NCBI GenBank assembly: GCA_009377445.1
Contig: WHUA01000010.1
Location: 62,001 to 126,000 of the forward strand
Reading direction: 5' to 3'
DNA length: 64,000 bases
DNA from: Alphaproteobacteria bacterium
Lineage (GTDB): Bacteria; Pseudomonadota; Alphaproteobacteria; UBA8366
Part shown: piece after piece, positions 35,556-47,826 of the stretch
Position numbering within the stretch: position 1 is the first letter of the stretch
Layout: each line of letters begins with the position of its first letter
Translations under genes and position numbers: made by a program
The notes under the pieces: generated by a model
What the model saw: the letters and a program-made list of their open reading frames with translations, nothing else
The model's database searches: none
Told to the model about the DNA's origin: nothing

Positions 35556-36902
35556 ATGGCCAAATCGACGAAAAACTCATTGGACAATATTCTCGGCGAG
35601 CCAAAAAGCCGCCGCAAGTTCATAAGCGAGACGGCCGCCGTGACAGGCGGCATAGCGAGTATCCTGGCCACCGGCATTCCGCCGGCGTTCGCCCAGGAGC
35701 GCGAACTGAAGCTGCTCACCTGGTCACATTTCGTGCCCAAATCGGACGAAGAGCTGGAACGGCAGTTAAAGGAATTCGGCAAGCAGGCCGGCATCAAGGT
35801 CCGCGTGGACCGCGTGGCCCATCTGCAGCTTCCGGCAGTTCTGGCGGGCGAAGTCCAGGGCCAGAAGGGACACGATCTCATCAGTCTCCGGAATGCCAAC
35901 TCCTATCTCTACTCCGAGCATCTGGAAACTATGGACGACCTCTACGAGAAGATCGCGAAGCGCGGCGGAGGCTGGACGACCGACACCGTGGGCAAGGGCC
36001 AGGAAGGCCGCCAGACGGCGCTGCCATGGTACTTCATCTCCTTCCCGCTGGTGGCGCGGACCGACCTGATCGCCGAGGTCGGCGAGGACCTGCCCGACAC
36101 CTGGGAAGACGTGCGGCGCATCGCCGGTAAGCTGAAGAAGAAGGGCCACCCCCTCGGCATCCAGCTCGCCCATTCCAACGACTCCAACAACGTCACGCGC
36201 GGCATCCTGTGGTCGCACGGCGGCAAGCTGGTCGAAGCGGACAGCAAGACCGTCGCCGTGAACTCCAAGGAGAGCATCGAGGCCTTCAAGTTCGTCCGTG
36301 CGCTGTACAAGGAGGGGATGGAGAAAGAGGTGCTGGCCTGGGACGATCGCAACAACAACGTCTGCCTCGTCTCCGGCAAGTGCAGCATGACCTTCAATCC
36401 AGTCAGCGCCTATCGCAGCGCGGTGCGCGACAAAGCGCTGATTCCGGGCACCGACCGGCCGCTGCACCAGGTGATCAACCATGTTCTGCCACCGAGGGGT
36501 CCGGGGGGACGCCACATGGCGGCCTCATTCCAGGCCATCGGCGTCTGGAAGTTCTCGGAGAATGCGCAGCTCGCCAAGGAGTTCCTCGACTTCCATTTCA
36601 CCAAGGAGAACATCGACAAGCACCTGACGGCGAGCCAAGGCTACAACCAGCCTGTGCTGGCGAGCTTTGCGATGCATCCGATCTACGCGTCGAGCCCGAA
36701 GTACTACTTCGCGCCGTACATTGGCTGGTACACCCACGCGGCCGGCTATCCGGGCGTACCCACGGCGGCGACGCAGACGGTGGAAGACCAGTTCCTGCTG
36801 CCCGATGCGATGGCGGCCTGCGCCACTGACAGGGCGACGCCCGAAGAGGCGGTCGCCAAGCTGGAAGCGCAGTTGACTCGGATCTACAAGCGCCACGCGT
36901 AG
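35556..36902 (+). CDS. sugar-type ABC transporter substrate-binding protein
   Basis: 448 residues with a strong GGGAGG site. The N-terminus has a twin-arginine signal (SRRKFISETAAVTGG ... PAFA), so it is probably folded before export by Tat. The mature part is a family 1 extracellular solute-binding protein (LLTWSHFVPKSDEELERQL ... ALPWYFISFPLVARTDL). It delivers a ligand to the two permeases that follow 10 nt on. The ligand may be a sugar, glycerol-3-phosphate-like compound or polyol; the sequence cannot tell. Confidence 0.9.
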   Translation: MAKSTKNSLDNILGEPKSRRKFISETAAVTGGIASILATGIPPAFAQERELKLLTWSHFVPKSDEELERQLKEFGKQAGIKVRVDRVAHLQLPAVLAGEVQGQKGHDLISLRNANSYLYSEHLETMDDLYEKIAKRGGGWTTDTVGKGQEGRQTALPWYFISFPLVARTDLIAEVGEDLPDTWEDVRRIAGKLKKKGHPLGIQLAHSNDSNNVTRGILWSHGGKLVEADSKTVAVNSKESIEAFKFVRALYKEGMEKEVLAWDDRNNNVCLVSGKCSMTFNPVSAYRSAVRDKALIPGTDRPLHQVINHVLPPRGPGGRHMAASFQAIGVWKFSENAQLAKEFLDFHFTKENIDKHLTASQGYNQPVLASFAMHPIYASSPKYYFAPYIGWYTHAAGYPGVPTAATQTVEDQFLLPDAMAACATDRATPEEAVAKLEAQLTRIYKRHA

Positions 36903-36912
36903 CGGGCGCGGT

Positions 36913-37875
36913 ATGGTCGCCGTCACCAATATCGGCAGGGCCGAGGCGCGGCCGCCCCTCTCCGTGCGGTCGCGCCTCCGCCGCTCCGTCGGCCCGGACA
37001 TCGACGGGTACGGTTTCATCCTGCCGTCCGCGATCATCATGGTCAGCCTGGTCGTCTACCCGTTCGGGCTGGCGGTGTGGTACTCGCTTTCGGACGCCTT
37101 CATCGGCCAGCCGGCGAGCTTCATCGGGCTGGATAATTTCATCTACATCCTGACCGTCGACGACATCTTCCCGAAGGTGCTCCGGAACACCCTTCTGTTC
37201 GCCGTCATCTCGGTCGCCTGCAAGGTCTTTTTCGGACTGATCTGCGCCCTGCTGCTTCAGCGCATAACCACGTTCAAGCGCTTTTTCCGCGGGGCGATGC
37301 TGATCCCATTCGTTGCGCCGACCGCGCTCACCACCCTCGGCTGGTGGCTGATCCTCGACCCGACCTACAGCCACATCAACTGGATCCTGAAGCACGTCTG
37401 GCCGTTCTCGGAGATGGGGCTCGGTCCCTACCAGTTCCTAGCCGATCCGACCCTGGCGCTGTCTTCCGTGATCTTCGTCAACTTCTGGCGCGGCCTGCCG
37501 TTCTTCGTCATCACCATCCTCGCCGGCCTGGTGTCGATTCCCGACCACCTCTACGAGGCGGCGGAGATCGACGGCGCCTCGACCTGGGACAAGTTCTGGA
37601 AGATCACCCTGCCGCTGCTGAGGCCGGTGCTGGCCGTCGTCATCCTGTTCTCGACGATCTTCACGCTGGCCGATTTCAATATCGTCTTCGTGCTGACGCG
37701 GGGCGGGCCGATGAACGAGACGCACCTGTTCGCGACCTACTCCTACACCTATGGCATCCTGAACCACGACATCGGCCTCGGCGCAGCGGTCTCGCTGTTC
37801 CTGTTCCCGATTCTCGCGTTCACGGTGATCTTCCTGCTGCGCCTGATACGACGGGATACCGCCTATGAGCTCTGA
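36913..37875 (+). CDS. ABC transporter permease (MalF/UgpA-like)
   Basis: 320 residues with six membrane helices. The coupling-helix motif is EAAEIDGASTWDKFWKITLPLLRP (EAA-x3-G), the docking site for the ATPase. It is the first of two permeases of a CUT1-type importer. It overlaps the next gene by 11 nt, so the two are coupled. Confidence 0.92.
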   Translation: MVAVTNIGRAEARPPLSVRSRLRRSVGPDIDGYGFILPSAIIMVSLVVYPFGLAVWYSLSDAFIGQPASFIGLDNFIYILTVDDIFPKVLRNTLLFAVISVACKVFFGLICALLLQRITTFKRFFRGAMLIPFVAPTALTTLGWWLILDPTYSHINWILKHVWPFSEMGLGPYQFLADPTLALSSVIFVNFWRGLPFFVITILAGLVSIPDHLYEAAEIDGASTWDKFWKITLPLLRPVLAVVILFSTIFTLADFNIVFVLTRGGPMNETHLFATYSYTYGILNHDIGLGAAVSLFLFPILAFTVIFLLRLIRRDTAYEL

Positions 37876-38785
37876 CACCGCGACAATGCCGGCGATGGCG
37901 AAAAGCGAGCGCACGTCGCTCGCCCTCAACCGGACGCCGATGTGGCGGCAGCGCAAGAAGCTTGCGAACTACCTGGCGCTGCTGCCCTACATCGCGTTCG
38001 CCCTGTTTCCCTTCTACATCATGGTGATTACGTCGCTTAAGTCGAATCAGGAGATCAACAATCTCTCCAAGTCCCCGTTCTGGGCGACCGGCATCACCAC
38101 CGACCACTACGTCTACCTCGCCCAGAATACCGGGTTCTTCGATCACTGGCTGCTCAACACGGTCATCGTGGCGACGGTGTCGACGGTCATCTCGGTGTCG
38201 GTCGGCACCCTTGGGGCCTACGCCCTGGCGCGGCTCCGTTTCCGCGGCGTGGAGATGTTCGGCGTGGCCGTGTTCATCACCTACCTCGTACCGCAGTCGC
38301 TGCTGTTCATCCCGCTGATCAACGTGGTCAACGCGGTCGACAGCGTCGTCCCGATCCGCGACACCTACTGGTCGCTGATCCTGACCTACCCAACCTTCCT
38401 GATCCCCTTCGTGATGTGGCTGCTGATGGGGTATTTCCGGACGATTCCGGTGGAGGTCGAGGAATGCGCCTATCTCGACGGCTGCTCGCGGCTCAGCGCG
38501 CTGTTCCGCGTCGTCCTGCCGATGGCGATGCCCGGAATCATCTGCGCCGTGCTGTTCTCGTACACGCTGTCGTGGAACGAGTTCCTCTACTCCCTGGTCT
38601 TCATCCAGGACCAGGCGGCGAAGACCCTCTCCGTCGGTGTCTTCACCGAGCTGATCCGCGGCGACATCTATTACTGGGGGTCGTTGATGGCGGCCTGCTT
38701 TACCGGCGCGATACCGATCGTCGTGCTCTATTCATTCTTCATGGACTACTACGTTTCGGGGCTGACCTCGGGCGCCATCAAGTAG
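37865..38785 (+). CDS. ABC transporter permease (MalG/UgpE-like)
   Basis: 306 residues with six membrane helices. The EAA-type loop reads [26 protein letters not shown] 37865 lies within the end of the previous permease gene (ATGAGCTCTGA). It forms the second half of the membrane channel. 31 nt separate it from the ATPase gene. Confidence 0.92.
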   Translation: MSSDTATMPAMAKSERTSLALNRTPMWRQRKKLANYLALLPYIAFALFPFYIMVITSLKSNQEINNLSKSPFWATGITTDHYVYLAQNTGFFDHWLLNTVIVATVSTVISVSVGTLGAYALARLRFRGVEMFGVAVFITYLVPQSLLFIPLINVVNAVDSVVPIRDTYWSLILTYPTFLIPFVMWLLMGYFRTIPVEVEECAYLDGCSRLSALFRVVLPMAMPGIICAVLFSYTLSWNEFLYSLVFIQDQAAKTLSVGVFTELIRGDIYYWGSLMAACFTGAIPIVVLYSFFMDYYVSGLTSGAIK

Positions 38786-38816
38786 CCGGGTCTATCCTCG
38801 GGGAGCGAGAAGAAAC

Positions 38817-39917
38817 ATGGCGGCAATCGAACTGAGGGACCTCTGGAAGCGATACGACCGGGTCGAAGCGGTTCAGGGCATCAACCTCGACATCAGGCAC
38901 AACGAGTTCATCGCCCTGGTCGGCCCGTCGGGCTGCGGCAAGACCACGACGCTGCGGATGATCGCCGGGCTCGAGGACATCACCGCGGGCGAGATCCGGG
39001 TCGGCGACCGCGTCGTCAACGAGGTCCCGCCCAAGGACCGCGACATCGCGATGGTGTTCCAGAACTACGCGCTCTATCCGCACATGACCGTCTACGACAA
39101 CATGGCCTTCGGGCTGAAGCTGCGGAAGACCTCGAAGGCGGAAATAGACCGCCGGGTGCGCGACGCGGCGGATATTCTCAACATCGGCGAGCTGCTCGAC
39201 CGCCGGCCGAAGCAGCTCTCCGGCGGCCAGCGGCAGCGTGTCGCTATGGGGCGCGCGATCGTGCGCAATCCGCAGGTCTTCCTGTTCGACGAGCCGCTCA
39301 GCAACCTGGACGCCAAGCTCCGCGTTCAGATGCGGACCGAGATCAAGAAGATTCACCGCCGCGTCCGCACCACCGTCGTCTACGTGACGCACGACCAGAT
39401 CGAGGCGATGACGCTGGCCGACCGGATCGTGGTGATGAACTTCGGCTTGATCGAGCAGGTCGGCACCCCGGACGAGATGTACAACGCGCCGAAGACCCGT
39501 TTCGTCGCCAGCTTCATCGGCTCGCCGTCGATGAACTTCCTGCCCTGCCGGGTGGTCTCCGGCGGCAACGGCAGCCTCGCGTTGCGCCTGACGGACAAGC
39601 TGTCGCTCGCCGTCCCGCCCGAGCGCGCGGCGCGCTACCGCTCGCACCTCGACCGGGAGATGGTGTTCGGCATCCGGCCCGAGCACATCTCCGACCGGCG
39701 TCCGAATGCCGGCAGCGGCTTCGAGGAGTTCGAGGCCGGCATGGAGGTGGTGGAGCCGATGGGCATCGATACGATGGTGTTCTTCTCGATCGACGGAATC
39801 GAGATCTGCGCCCGCGCCCGTCCGCGCGCCGTCGGCCCGGTCGGCGAGGCGATGCCGTTCACCGTCGACATGAACGAGATGCACCTGATCGATCCCGCCA
39901 ACGACCGGGTGGTGTGA
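38817..39917 (+). CDS. ABC transporter ATP-binding protein (UgpC/MalK-like)
   Basis: 366 residues. Walker [10 protein letters not shown] (about 37-45), Q-loop [10 protein letters not shown], signature [14 protein letters not shown], Walker [13 protein letters not shown] and the switch His in VTHDQ are all intact. A C-terminal OB-type TOBE domain (about 240-360) follows, as in MalK and UgpC, which may bind regulators. It closes the four-gene importer operon. Confidence 0.94.
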   Translation: MAAIELRDLWKRYDRVEAVQGINLDIRHNEFIALVGPSGCGKTTTLRMIAGLEDITAGEIRVGDRVVNEVPPKDRDIAMVFQNYALYPHMTVYDNMAFGLKLRKTSKAEIDRRVRDAADILNIGELLDRRPKQLSGGQRQRVAMGRAIVRNPQVFLFDEPLSNLDAKLRVQMRTEIKKIHRRVRTTVVYVTHDQIEAMTLADRIVVMNFGLIEQVGTPDEMYNAPKTRFVASFIGSPSMNFLPCRVVSGGNGSLALRLTDKLSLAVPPERAARYRSHLDREMVFGIRPEHISDRRPNAGSGFEEFEAGMEVVEPMGIDTMVFFSIDGIEICARARPRAVGPVGEAMPFTVDMNEMHLIDPANDRVV

Positions 39918-39959
39918 ACCCGGGCGCGCAACGTGGCAGCGGCTTTCCGATTTTATTTT

Positions 39960-40066
39960 CTCCCTCCCCCCTCGCGGGGGAGGGTCGGGGTGGGGGGGGG
40001 CCTTGAAGAACTCAGCTCGTCCATACCCCCCACCTAAATCCTCCCCCGCAAGGGGGGAGGACTTTT
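39960..40066. terminator. paired GC-rich hairpins, likely bidirectional terminator
   Basis: Two hairpins lie between the convergent ABC operon and amidohydrolase genes. The second, 40039-40061, has TCCTCCCCC and GGGGGGAGGA arms and is followed by CTTTT on the plus strand. The first is at about 39962-39984. The block CCACCTAAATCCTCCCCC recurs in reverse near 12110-12135, so these are also dispersed repeats. Confidence 0.65.
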
Positions 40067-40079
40067 AAGGCTTCCGGGA

Positions 40080-41222
40080 CTAGTTGGTCAGCCCGTAGAA
40101 CTTGCCGGCATTCTCGCAGGTGATCTGGTGCACCACGTCGGCCGGCAGGCCCGCGAACTGCTCCTTGATGTACTTGTCCGACTCCGGCCAGACGCCGTCG
40201 CCGTGCGGATAGTCGGAGCCCCACATCAGGGACTCGACGCCGATCTCGTTCACCAGCTTCGCGCCGATGATGTCGTACTGAAACGTCGCCTTGCACTGCC
40301 GCCGCCAGTATTCGCTCGGCTTCATCTTGAGGTCGAGGTCGTGGAAGCGGTCCTCCCATTCGAAGTCCATGCGGTCGAGCGCGTAGGCGAGCCAGCCGAT
40401 GCCGCTTTCGCCGAGCGCGATGCGGACGTTCGGGTAGCGCTCCAACACCGCGCCGCCGATCACCGCCGCGATGATGTTGATCAGGTTCATCTGGAAGCCC
40501 GACACGCCGGTGAACATCGCGGCGCGGCGGCATTCCGGGGGAAGCTTCTCGCGCAGGTGCAGCGGCACCGACGGAAACGTATGGAAGTGCAGCGGCAGGT
40601 TGACGTCGTTGATCGCCTTCCACAGCGGCTCCCACATCGGGTGGTACATCGGCTGCATGTCCCATGAGCAGGACAGCTCGATGCCGCGGAGGCCGAGATC
40701 CTTCACGCGGTAGACCTCCTTCGCCGCCGCCTCGACGTCGCCGTAGGGCAGGCAGGCGAGGCCGAGCTGACGCTCCGGATACTCCTTGCAGAAGTCGGCG
40801 AGCCAGTCGTTGTAGATGCGGTACATCTCGTTGGCCGCCTCGTGGTCGGCGAGCTTGGAGGCCGCGCCGAGGATGCCGTACATCACCTCGGCGTCCACAT
40901 GGTCGCGCTCCATGTCCTTGATGCGGAGGGCGGGCGTCGAGACGCGGCGGATGTCCTTCTTGCCGTCCTCGTAGAGGTTCGTCGCGGCCATCAGGTCGGC
41001 GCGGGCATGCGCGCCCGGCACGTACTTCGCGCCCGACGGCCCGACACCGTTCTTGAGGCCGAAGGACGTGCCGTTCTTGCAGGTCCAGTACGGGCCGTCC
41101 GGGCCGTCGGTGACGAAGGGCATGCGCTCCTTCATCTTCGGCGACGCCTCGGACACGAACAGGTTCGGCGGCATCCAGCACATGTCGATGTGGCAGTCGG
41201 CGGAAATTCTCTTGTACTGCAT
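40080..41222 (-). CDS. amidohydrolase family 2 protein (ACMSD-like)
   Basis: 380 residues from ATG 41222, directly behind GGGAGGATTGACA. The fold is a metal-dependent TIM barrel of the amidohydrolase-2 (PF04909) family: the N-terminal ADCHID metal motif, the central HFHTFP His, and SDYPHGDG near the C-terminus carrying the metal Asp. Related enzymes are decarboxylases or hydrolases of aromatic and heterocyclic acids. It stands alone; its neighbours are a transporter operon and arsenic genes. Confidence 0.88.
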   Translation of the reverse strand: MQYKRISADCHIDMCWMPPNLFVSEASPKMKERMPFVTDGPDGPYWTCKNGTSFGLKNGVGPSGAKYVPGAHARADLMAATNLYEDGKKDIRRVSTPALRIKDMERDHVDAEVMYGILGAASKLADHEAANEMYRIYNDWLADFCKEYPERQLGLACLPYGDVEAAAKEVYRVKDLGLRGIELSCSWDMQPMYHPMWEPLWKAINDVNLPLHFHTFPSVPLHLREKLPPECRRAAMFTGVSGFQMNLINIIAAVIGGAVLERYPNVRIALGESGIGWLAYALDRMDFEWEDRFHDLDLKMKPSEYWRRQCKATFQYDIIGAKLVNEIGVESLMWGSDYPHGDGVWPESDKYIKEQFAGLPADVVHQITCENAGKFYGLTN

Positions 41223-41323
41223 TGTCAATCCTCCCATGGGTGGCGGTAGCCCGACGGGCATTGCGTCGCAGGCACTGCTACCAGGATAGAGGATTCGGCG
41301 GGCGGGGTCGAATTGGAGGAGGC

Positions 41324-42403
41324 TTATTCCGCGAAGTATTTCCGCGTCCTATTCGCGAAGGCGACGAGCGACAGCATCACCGGCACCTCGACCAGCACGC
41401 CCACCACGGTCGCCAGCGCCGCGCCGGAGTGGAGGCCGAACAGGCTGATGGCGACGGCGACGGCGAGCTCGAAGAAGTTCGACGTGCCGATCAGCGCGCA
41501 GGGCGCGGCGACGTTGAACGGGATGCGCCACGCCCAGGCCGCCGCGTAGGCGATGACGAAGATGCCGTAGGACTGGATGATCAGCGGCGCCGCGATCAGC
41601 GCGATCAGCACCGGCCGGTCGAGGATCACCTGGCCCTGGAAGCCGAACAGGATCACCACCGTCGCCAGCAGGCCGAGGATGGAGACCGGCTTCACCATCG
41701 CCGTGAAGCGCGCGACCGCCGCCTCCCCGCTCTCTCCACGGCGCGCGTGTCCGGTCAGCCAGTTGCGCGTCGCCCAGCCGGCGGCCAGCGGGATCACGAT
41801 GTAGAGCACGACCGACAGGACCAGCGTCTCCCACGGCACGGTCAGGTCGGTCAGGCCGAGCAGCAGCGCCACGATCGGCGCGAAAGCGAAGATCATGATG
41901 ATGTCGTTCGCGGCCACCTGGACCAGCGTGTAGGTCGCGTCGCCGCGGGTGAGCTGGCTCCACACCAGCACCATCGCCGTGCAGGGCGCGGCGCCGAGCA
42001 GGATCAGCCCGGCGATGTACTGCTGCGCGTCGGCAGGCGCGATCATGTCCCGGAACAGCACCTCGAAGAACAGCACGCCGAGCGCCGCCATGGTGAAGGG
42101 CTTGATCAGCCAGTTCACGACGATGGTGACGACGAGCCCCTTCGGCCGGTCGCCGATGTGGCGCAGGCTCGCGAAATCGACGTTGACCATCATCGGATAG
42201 ACCATCGCCCAGATCAGGACGGCGACGACCAGGTTGACCGAGGCGTATTCGAGGTCCGCGAGGAAGGCGAACAGGCCGGGCAGCGCGCTGCCGAGCGCCA
42301 GCCCAGCCGCGATGCACAGCGCCACCCAGACCGAGAGCCACTTCTCGAAGAAGCCGATCCCGCCGGCGGGCGGCGCGCCCGCCGTCGCAACGTCATGCGT
42401 CAT
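41324..42403 (-). CDS. arsB: ACR3-family arsenite efflux permease
   Basis: 359 residues with ten membrane helices, typical of ACR3. The Cys essential for arsenite transport is in [17 protein letters not shown] 42403 follows GAGGAG and lies inside the end of the ArsR-ArsC gene, so the two are translationally coupled. It exports arsenite using the proton gradient. The symbol arsB is used loosely here; by sequence it is the acr3 type. Confidence 0.92.
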   Translation of the reverse strand: MTHDVATAGAPPAGGIGFFEKWLSVWVALCIAAGLALGSALPGLFAFLADLEYASVNLVVAVLIWAMVYPMMVNVDFASLRHIGDRPKGLVVTIVVNWLIKPFTMAALGVLFFEVLFRDMIAPADAQQYIAGLILLGAAPCTAMVLVWSQLTRGDATYTLVQVAANDIIMIFAFAPIVALLLGLTDLTVPWETLVLSVVLYIVIPLAAGWATRNWLTGHARRGESGEAAVARFTAMVKPVSILGLLATVVILFGFQGQVILDRPVLIALIAAPLIIQSYGIFVIAYAAAWAWRIPFNVAAPCALIGTSNFFELAVAVAISLFGLHSGAALATVVGVLVEVPVMLSLVAFANRTRKYFAE

Positions 42404-43265
42404 GTGCAACCAACTCCTCGGTATTCTTGGTTTTGCCTATCTCTTCCAGGCGCCGCTGCAGCGACAGCCGGTCCAGGCTCCCGATCGGCAGATTGACGAA
42501 GATCGCGATCCGGTTGGCGAGCATCCGGTAGGCGTCCGCGAAGGCGAGGCTTCGCTCCGTCTCGCTCCCTTCGGCGGCAGCCGGATCGGGCACGCCCCAA
42601 TGCGCCGTCATCGGCTGGCCGGGCCAGACCGGACAGGCCTCCGCCGCCGCGTCGTCGCAGACGGTGAAGACGAAATCGAGACCGGGCGCGCCGGACGCCG
42701 CGAACTCCTCCCAGCTCTTGGAGCGCGCGAAGCCGAGGTCGTGGCTCTGCCGCCGCAGGAGCGCCAGGGTGGACGGATGCACCGCGCCCTTCGGCCGCGA
42801 TCCGGCGGAGAAGGCGCGAAACCGGCCCTGCCCCAGCCGGTTCAAGATCGCCTCCGCCATGATCGAGCGCGCGGAATTGCCGGTGCAGAGGAAGAGCACG
42901 TTGAATATCGGCTCCGGCGCCGCGTCCGTCATGCCGCAGCCGCCCGTCCGGCTGTTCAGCAGCGGCGCGCAGGCTTCGGGCCGGCCGCCGCAGCAATCTT
43001 CCATCAGGAAGGACAGGAGCCGCCGCATGCCCGCGAGGTCGGCGAAGTAGCGGATGTTGCGCCCTTCCCGCACGCTGCGGATCAGCCCGGCATGCGCCAG
43101 GATCGCCAGGTTGGCCGAGATCGTGTTCTGCCGCGCGCCCATCGCATCCGCGATCTCGCCCGCGCACAGGCCCACCGGCTCCGCCCGCGTCAGCAGCCGG
43201 AACACGTCCAGCCGCGTTTCCTGCGAGAGCGCGGAGAGGGCTTCGAGGGATTGGGATTTATCCAT
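42393..43265 (-). CDS. fused ArsR repressor and ArsC arsenate reductase
   Basis: 290 residues with two domains. Residues about 1-100 are an ArsR winged helix ([10 protein letters not shown] ... [15 protein letters not shown]). Residues about 120-270 are a low-molecular-weight phosphatase-type arsenate reductase, with the loop [11 protein letters not shown] (Cys127). Cys91, 92, 99 and 110 in the linker are candidate arsenite ligands or resolving residues. One polypeptide would sense arsenite and reduce arsenate. It is co-transcribed with the ACR3 pump and has an inverted repeat across its start. Confidence 0.92.
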   Translation of the reverse strand: MDKSQSLEALSALSQETRLDVFRLLTRAEPVGLCAGEIADAMGARQNTISANLAILAHAGLIRSVREGRNIRYFADLAGMRRLLSFLMEDCCGGRPEACAPLLNSRTGGCGMTDAAPEPIFNVLFLCTGNSARSIMAEAILNRLGQGRFRAFSAGSRPKGAVHPSTLALLRRQSHDLGFARSKSWEEFAASGAPGLDFVFTVCDDAAAEACPVWPGQPMTAHWGVPDPAAAEGSETERSLAFADAYRMLANRIAIFVNLPIGSLDRLSLQRRLEEIGKTKNTEELVAHDA

Positions 43266-43287
43266 ATATCATGAATAGTCGATATAT
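43264..43287 (-). promoter_or_regulatory. ArsR-type operator at the ArsR-ArsC start
   Basis: A perfect inverted repeat, ATATATC-N10-GATATAT, overlaps the start codon of the fused gene. It is AT-rich and symmetric, like known ArsR operators, and its position would block transcription or early elongation. Autoregulation is inferred. Confidence 0.65.
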
Positions 43288-43333
43288 TATCGGCGCGCAA
43301 GAGGCAGCAGGAGATACCGCCCACCACAAAGAT

Positions 43334-43540
43334 CGTCACCGCCCGGCTTGACCGGGCGGTCCACGGCACGGCGCCTCGACCCCTCCCGCCGAGAAGATGG
43401 GCTGGCCCGCGCCTTATTTGAGGCTCCGCGCCGATATCTGCTTGCTTGCCATGGACTCCCCGGTCAAGCCGGGGAGTGACGGTTCTTTTTCGTTTTCCAG
43501 TTAGTTATTGTCATGTCGCGGATTGACCGTGGCATCCATG
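43334..43540. repeat. three variable-stem palindromic repeats
   Basis: Copies at 43334-43366 (CCGCCCGGCTTGACCGGGCGG), 43450-43482 (CTCCCCGGTCAAGCCGGGGAG) and 43510-43540 (degenerate) lie between the two divergent arsenic units. Confidence 0.8.
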
Positions 43541-43571
43541 CCCCGGTCGACAGGCAGCGAATGACAGCGTA

Positions 43572-43593
43572 TATTCCGATATTCCTAAAAATA
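43572..43593 (+). promoter_or_regulatory. putative operator upstream of arsR
   Basis: A 22-bp site with left arm TATTCCGA and right arm TAAAAATA around TATTCC. It shares its left arm, spacing and ending AATA/ATA with the perfect repeat at 43959-43980. A TATACT hexamer overlaps its right edge and could be a -10 element. Confidence 0.5.
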
Positions 43594-43630
43594 TACTTGC
43601 ACAAACCACCGCGCCGAGTACACTCCCCTC

Positions 43631-43942
43631 ATGGACGATTCCCTGATCGCGGACCGGCTCTGCGCGCTCGGCAGCGAAACGCGGCTGAAGATCTACCGCA
43701 TCCTCGTTCGCGCGGGGCATGAGGGGGTTCCGGTGAGCGATCTGCAGCGCCGCACCGGGATCGCGATGTCGACGGTGTCGCATCACCTGCACCGCCTCAT
43801 CTCGGTCGGCCTCGTCTATCAGCAGAGAGACGGCACGACCCTTTTCTGCCATGCGAACTACAAGGCGATGGACGAGACGCTGGGCTCGCTCACGAAGGTA
43901 TGCTGCATCGACGCGAAGGCCTCTGCGGAGGACGCCGCGTAG
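43631..43942 (+). CDS. ArsR/SmtB family transcriptional regulator
   Basis: 103-residue single-domain winged-helix repressor. Recognition helix is in AMSTVSHHLHRLISVGL, preceded by ETRLKIYRIL. Possible metalloid ligands: Cys in LFCHAN and the VCCID pair near the C-terminus. It is first in an operon with the ArsP-like permease; matching operators lie before both genes. It is unlike the ArsR half of the fused protein across the gap. Confidence 0.9.
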   Translation: MDDSLIADRLCALGSETRLKIYRILVRAGHEGVPVSDLQRRTGIAMSTVSHHLHRLISVGLVYQQRDGTTLFCHANYKAMDETLGSLTKVCCIDAKASAEDAA

Positions 43943-43958
43943 CCTTTTTTTGGCTTTG

Positions 43959-43980
43959 TATTCCGATTGTTCTCGGAATA
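43959..43980 (+). promoter_or_regulatory. perfect inverted-repeat operator before the permease
   Basis: Arms TATTCCGA and TCGGAATA around TTGTTC form a perfect 8-bp inverted repeat, 13 nt before the ATG of the ArsP-like gene and after arsR. Its left half matches the site upstream of arsR. It is preceded by a T-rich tract, so it could also act as a hairpin on the transcript. Confidence 0.6.
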
Positions 43981-43993
43981 ATGGAGAAGCGAC

Positions 43994-45019
43994 ATGGTTG
44001 ACGTCACCCTGCCCGGCCGCCGCGCGCTGTCGAAGATCGACCCCGTCGCTATCGTGGCGCTCATCGCCGTCCTGCTGCTCGCGGCCGTGGCGCCGTCGCA
44101 GGCCGCCGAAAGCCTTCGCTTCACGCTGCGCGCGCTGATCGGCGTGGCGCCCTTCCTGCTGCTGTCGATCGGCGTCGCCGCCTACGCCAAGGCCAGCGGC
44201 GCCGAGCGGCTGATCGCGAAAGCCTTCACCGGAAATGTCGGCAGGATGGTCGTCTTCGCCGCCCTGATGGGCGCGCTGGCGCCGTTCTGCTCCTGCGGCG
44301 TGATCCCGGTCATCGCGGCCCTGCTGGCGATGGGCGTGCCGCTGGCGCCGGTGATGGCCTTCTGGCTGGCGTCGCCGTTGATGGACCCCTCGATGTTCTT
44401 CGTGACCACCGGCACGCTCGGCCTCGACTTCGCAGTCTACAAAACCTTTGCCGCGGTTTCGGTCGGCCTGCTCGGCGGCTTCGGCACGCTGCTGCTGATG
44501 CGCGCGGGCTTTTTCGCCGATCCGTTGCGGGAGGGCGTCGGCAACGGCGGCTGCGGCAGCGCATCGGTACGCAGCGGCAAGGACGTGGTCTGGGCGTTCT
44601 GGAAGGAGACGGAGCGGCGCGCGATCTTCCCGAAGACCGCGCTGAGCAACGGCCTCTTCCTCGGCAAATGGCTGACCGTCGCCTTCCTCCTCGAAAGCCT
44701 GATGGTCGCCTACCTGCCGGCGGAGACCGTCGGCGCCTGGATCGGCGGCAGCGGCTGGCTCACGGTGGCCGGCGCGACGCTGGTCGGAATCCCCGCCTAT
44801 CTCAACGGCTACGCCGCGCTCCCCCTCGTCGCCGGCCTGATCGAGCAGGGCATGGCGCCCACCACGGGCATGGCCTTCCTGCTCGCGGGCGGGGTCAGCT
44901 CGATCCCCGCCGCGATCGCGGTCTGGGCGCTCGCCCGGCCGCCCGTCTTCGCCGCCTATCTCGGCTTCGCCACGCTCGGCGCGTTCACCTTGGGGCTTGG
45001 ATTCGGGGCATTCGCCTGA
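43994..45019 (+). CDS. permease of the ArsP/DUF318 family
   Basis: 341 residues with about eight to ten membrane helices. The signature APFCSCGVIPVIAALL, with two Cys near the membrane, is typical of PF03773 permeases including ArsP, which exports trivalent organoarsenicals. GGAG precedes ATG 43994. A Cys-containing cytoplasmic loop (GNGGCGSASV) lies in the middle. Co-regulation with the upstream ArsR supports a metalloid role; the exact substrate is not shown. Confidence 0.85.
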   Translation: MVDVTLPGRRALSKIDPVAIVALIAVLLLAAVAPSQAAESLRFTLRALIGVAPFLLLSIGVAAYAKASGAERLIAKAFTGNVGRMVVFAALMGALAPFCSCGVIPVIAALLAMGVPLAPVMAFWLASPLMDPSMFFVTTGTLGLDFAVYKTFAAVSVGLLGGFGTLLLMRAGFFADPLREGVGNGGCGSASVRSGKDVVWAFWKETERRAIFPKTALSNGLFLGKWLTVAFLLESLMVAYLPAETVGAWIGGSGWLTVAGATLVGIPAYLNGYAALPLVAGLIEQGMAPTTGMAFLLAGGVSSIPAAIAVWALARPPVFAAYLGFATLGAFTLGLGFGAFA

Positions 45020-45277
45020 CGGCATTTGAGGATCGGCGCTTGATCCTCGCGCAACCGGAACAACCTTCCTCTCCAAGGAGCTGCTCTGCAAATACAGGTT
45101 ATTCGGCTTGCGTCCGGATTTCCCGGGACGTTAAACTCGATATCGAGGAATTGAACCCGGCCCCCAGACCCGAATCGTCTCGAATCGCCTCCCGCAGGAA
45201 ACCCCGATATCCCTGCCCGGCCTCGCGACCGATGCTATCGGCTTTCCTGAGGGTCGCTGCCACCGAAGGGGCTTGCC
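45020..45277. other. 258-bp intergenic region
   Basis: No gene, repeat or RNA gene was recognised. A hairpin-like stretch (CGATATCGAGGAATTGAACC) lies near the middle. It should hold the promoter of the molybdenum hydroxylase gene. Confidence 0.35.
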
Positions 45278-47557
<2,280 letters not shown>

Positions 47558-47824
47558 GTGACCGCTGTTCCGGTACCCGTCCGTGTCGTTTTCACGGACG
47601 GGTTCAGCCACCAGTACACCGGCGGCCTCAAGGAATTTGATCTCGAGGCCCGGACCCTGCGCGATGTCATCAAGACGCTGGACGAGCGCTACCCGGGCCT
47701 CGGCGAGCATCTGCAGGAAGAAACCACCGTCGCCATCGACGGCGAGATCCACGAGAACCCGCAATACCAGCCCGTCAAGGCCGGCAGCGAGATCTTCTTC
47801 ATCCCCAAGCTCGAAGGCGGCTGA
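47558..47824 (+). CDS. MoaD/ThiS-family sulfur carrier-like protein
   Basis: 88 residues with a ubiquitin-like fold pattern ending in Gly-Gly (KLEGG), the thiocarboxylate-forming tail of MoaD and ThiS. It starts with GTG 47558 right after the TAA of the molybdenum hydroxylase gene. The core SEIFFIPKLEGG is typical. It may supply sulfur for the molybdenum cofactor or for sulfuration of the neighbouring enzyme. A dedicated carrier for one enzyme is suggested only by adjacency. Confidence 0.88.
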   Translation: MTAVPVPVRVVFTDGFSHQYTGGLKEFDLEARTLRDVIKTLDERYPGLGEHLQEETTVAIDGEIHENPQYQPVKAGSEIFFIPKLEGG

Positions 47825-47826
47825 GG

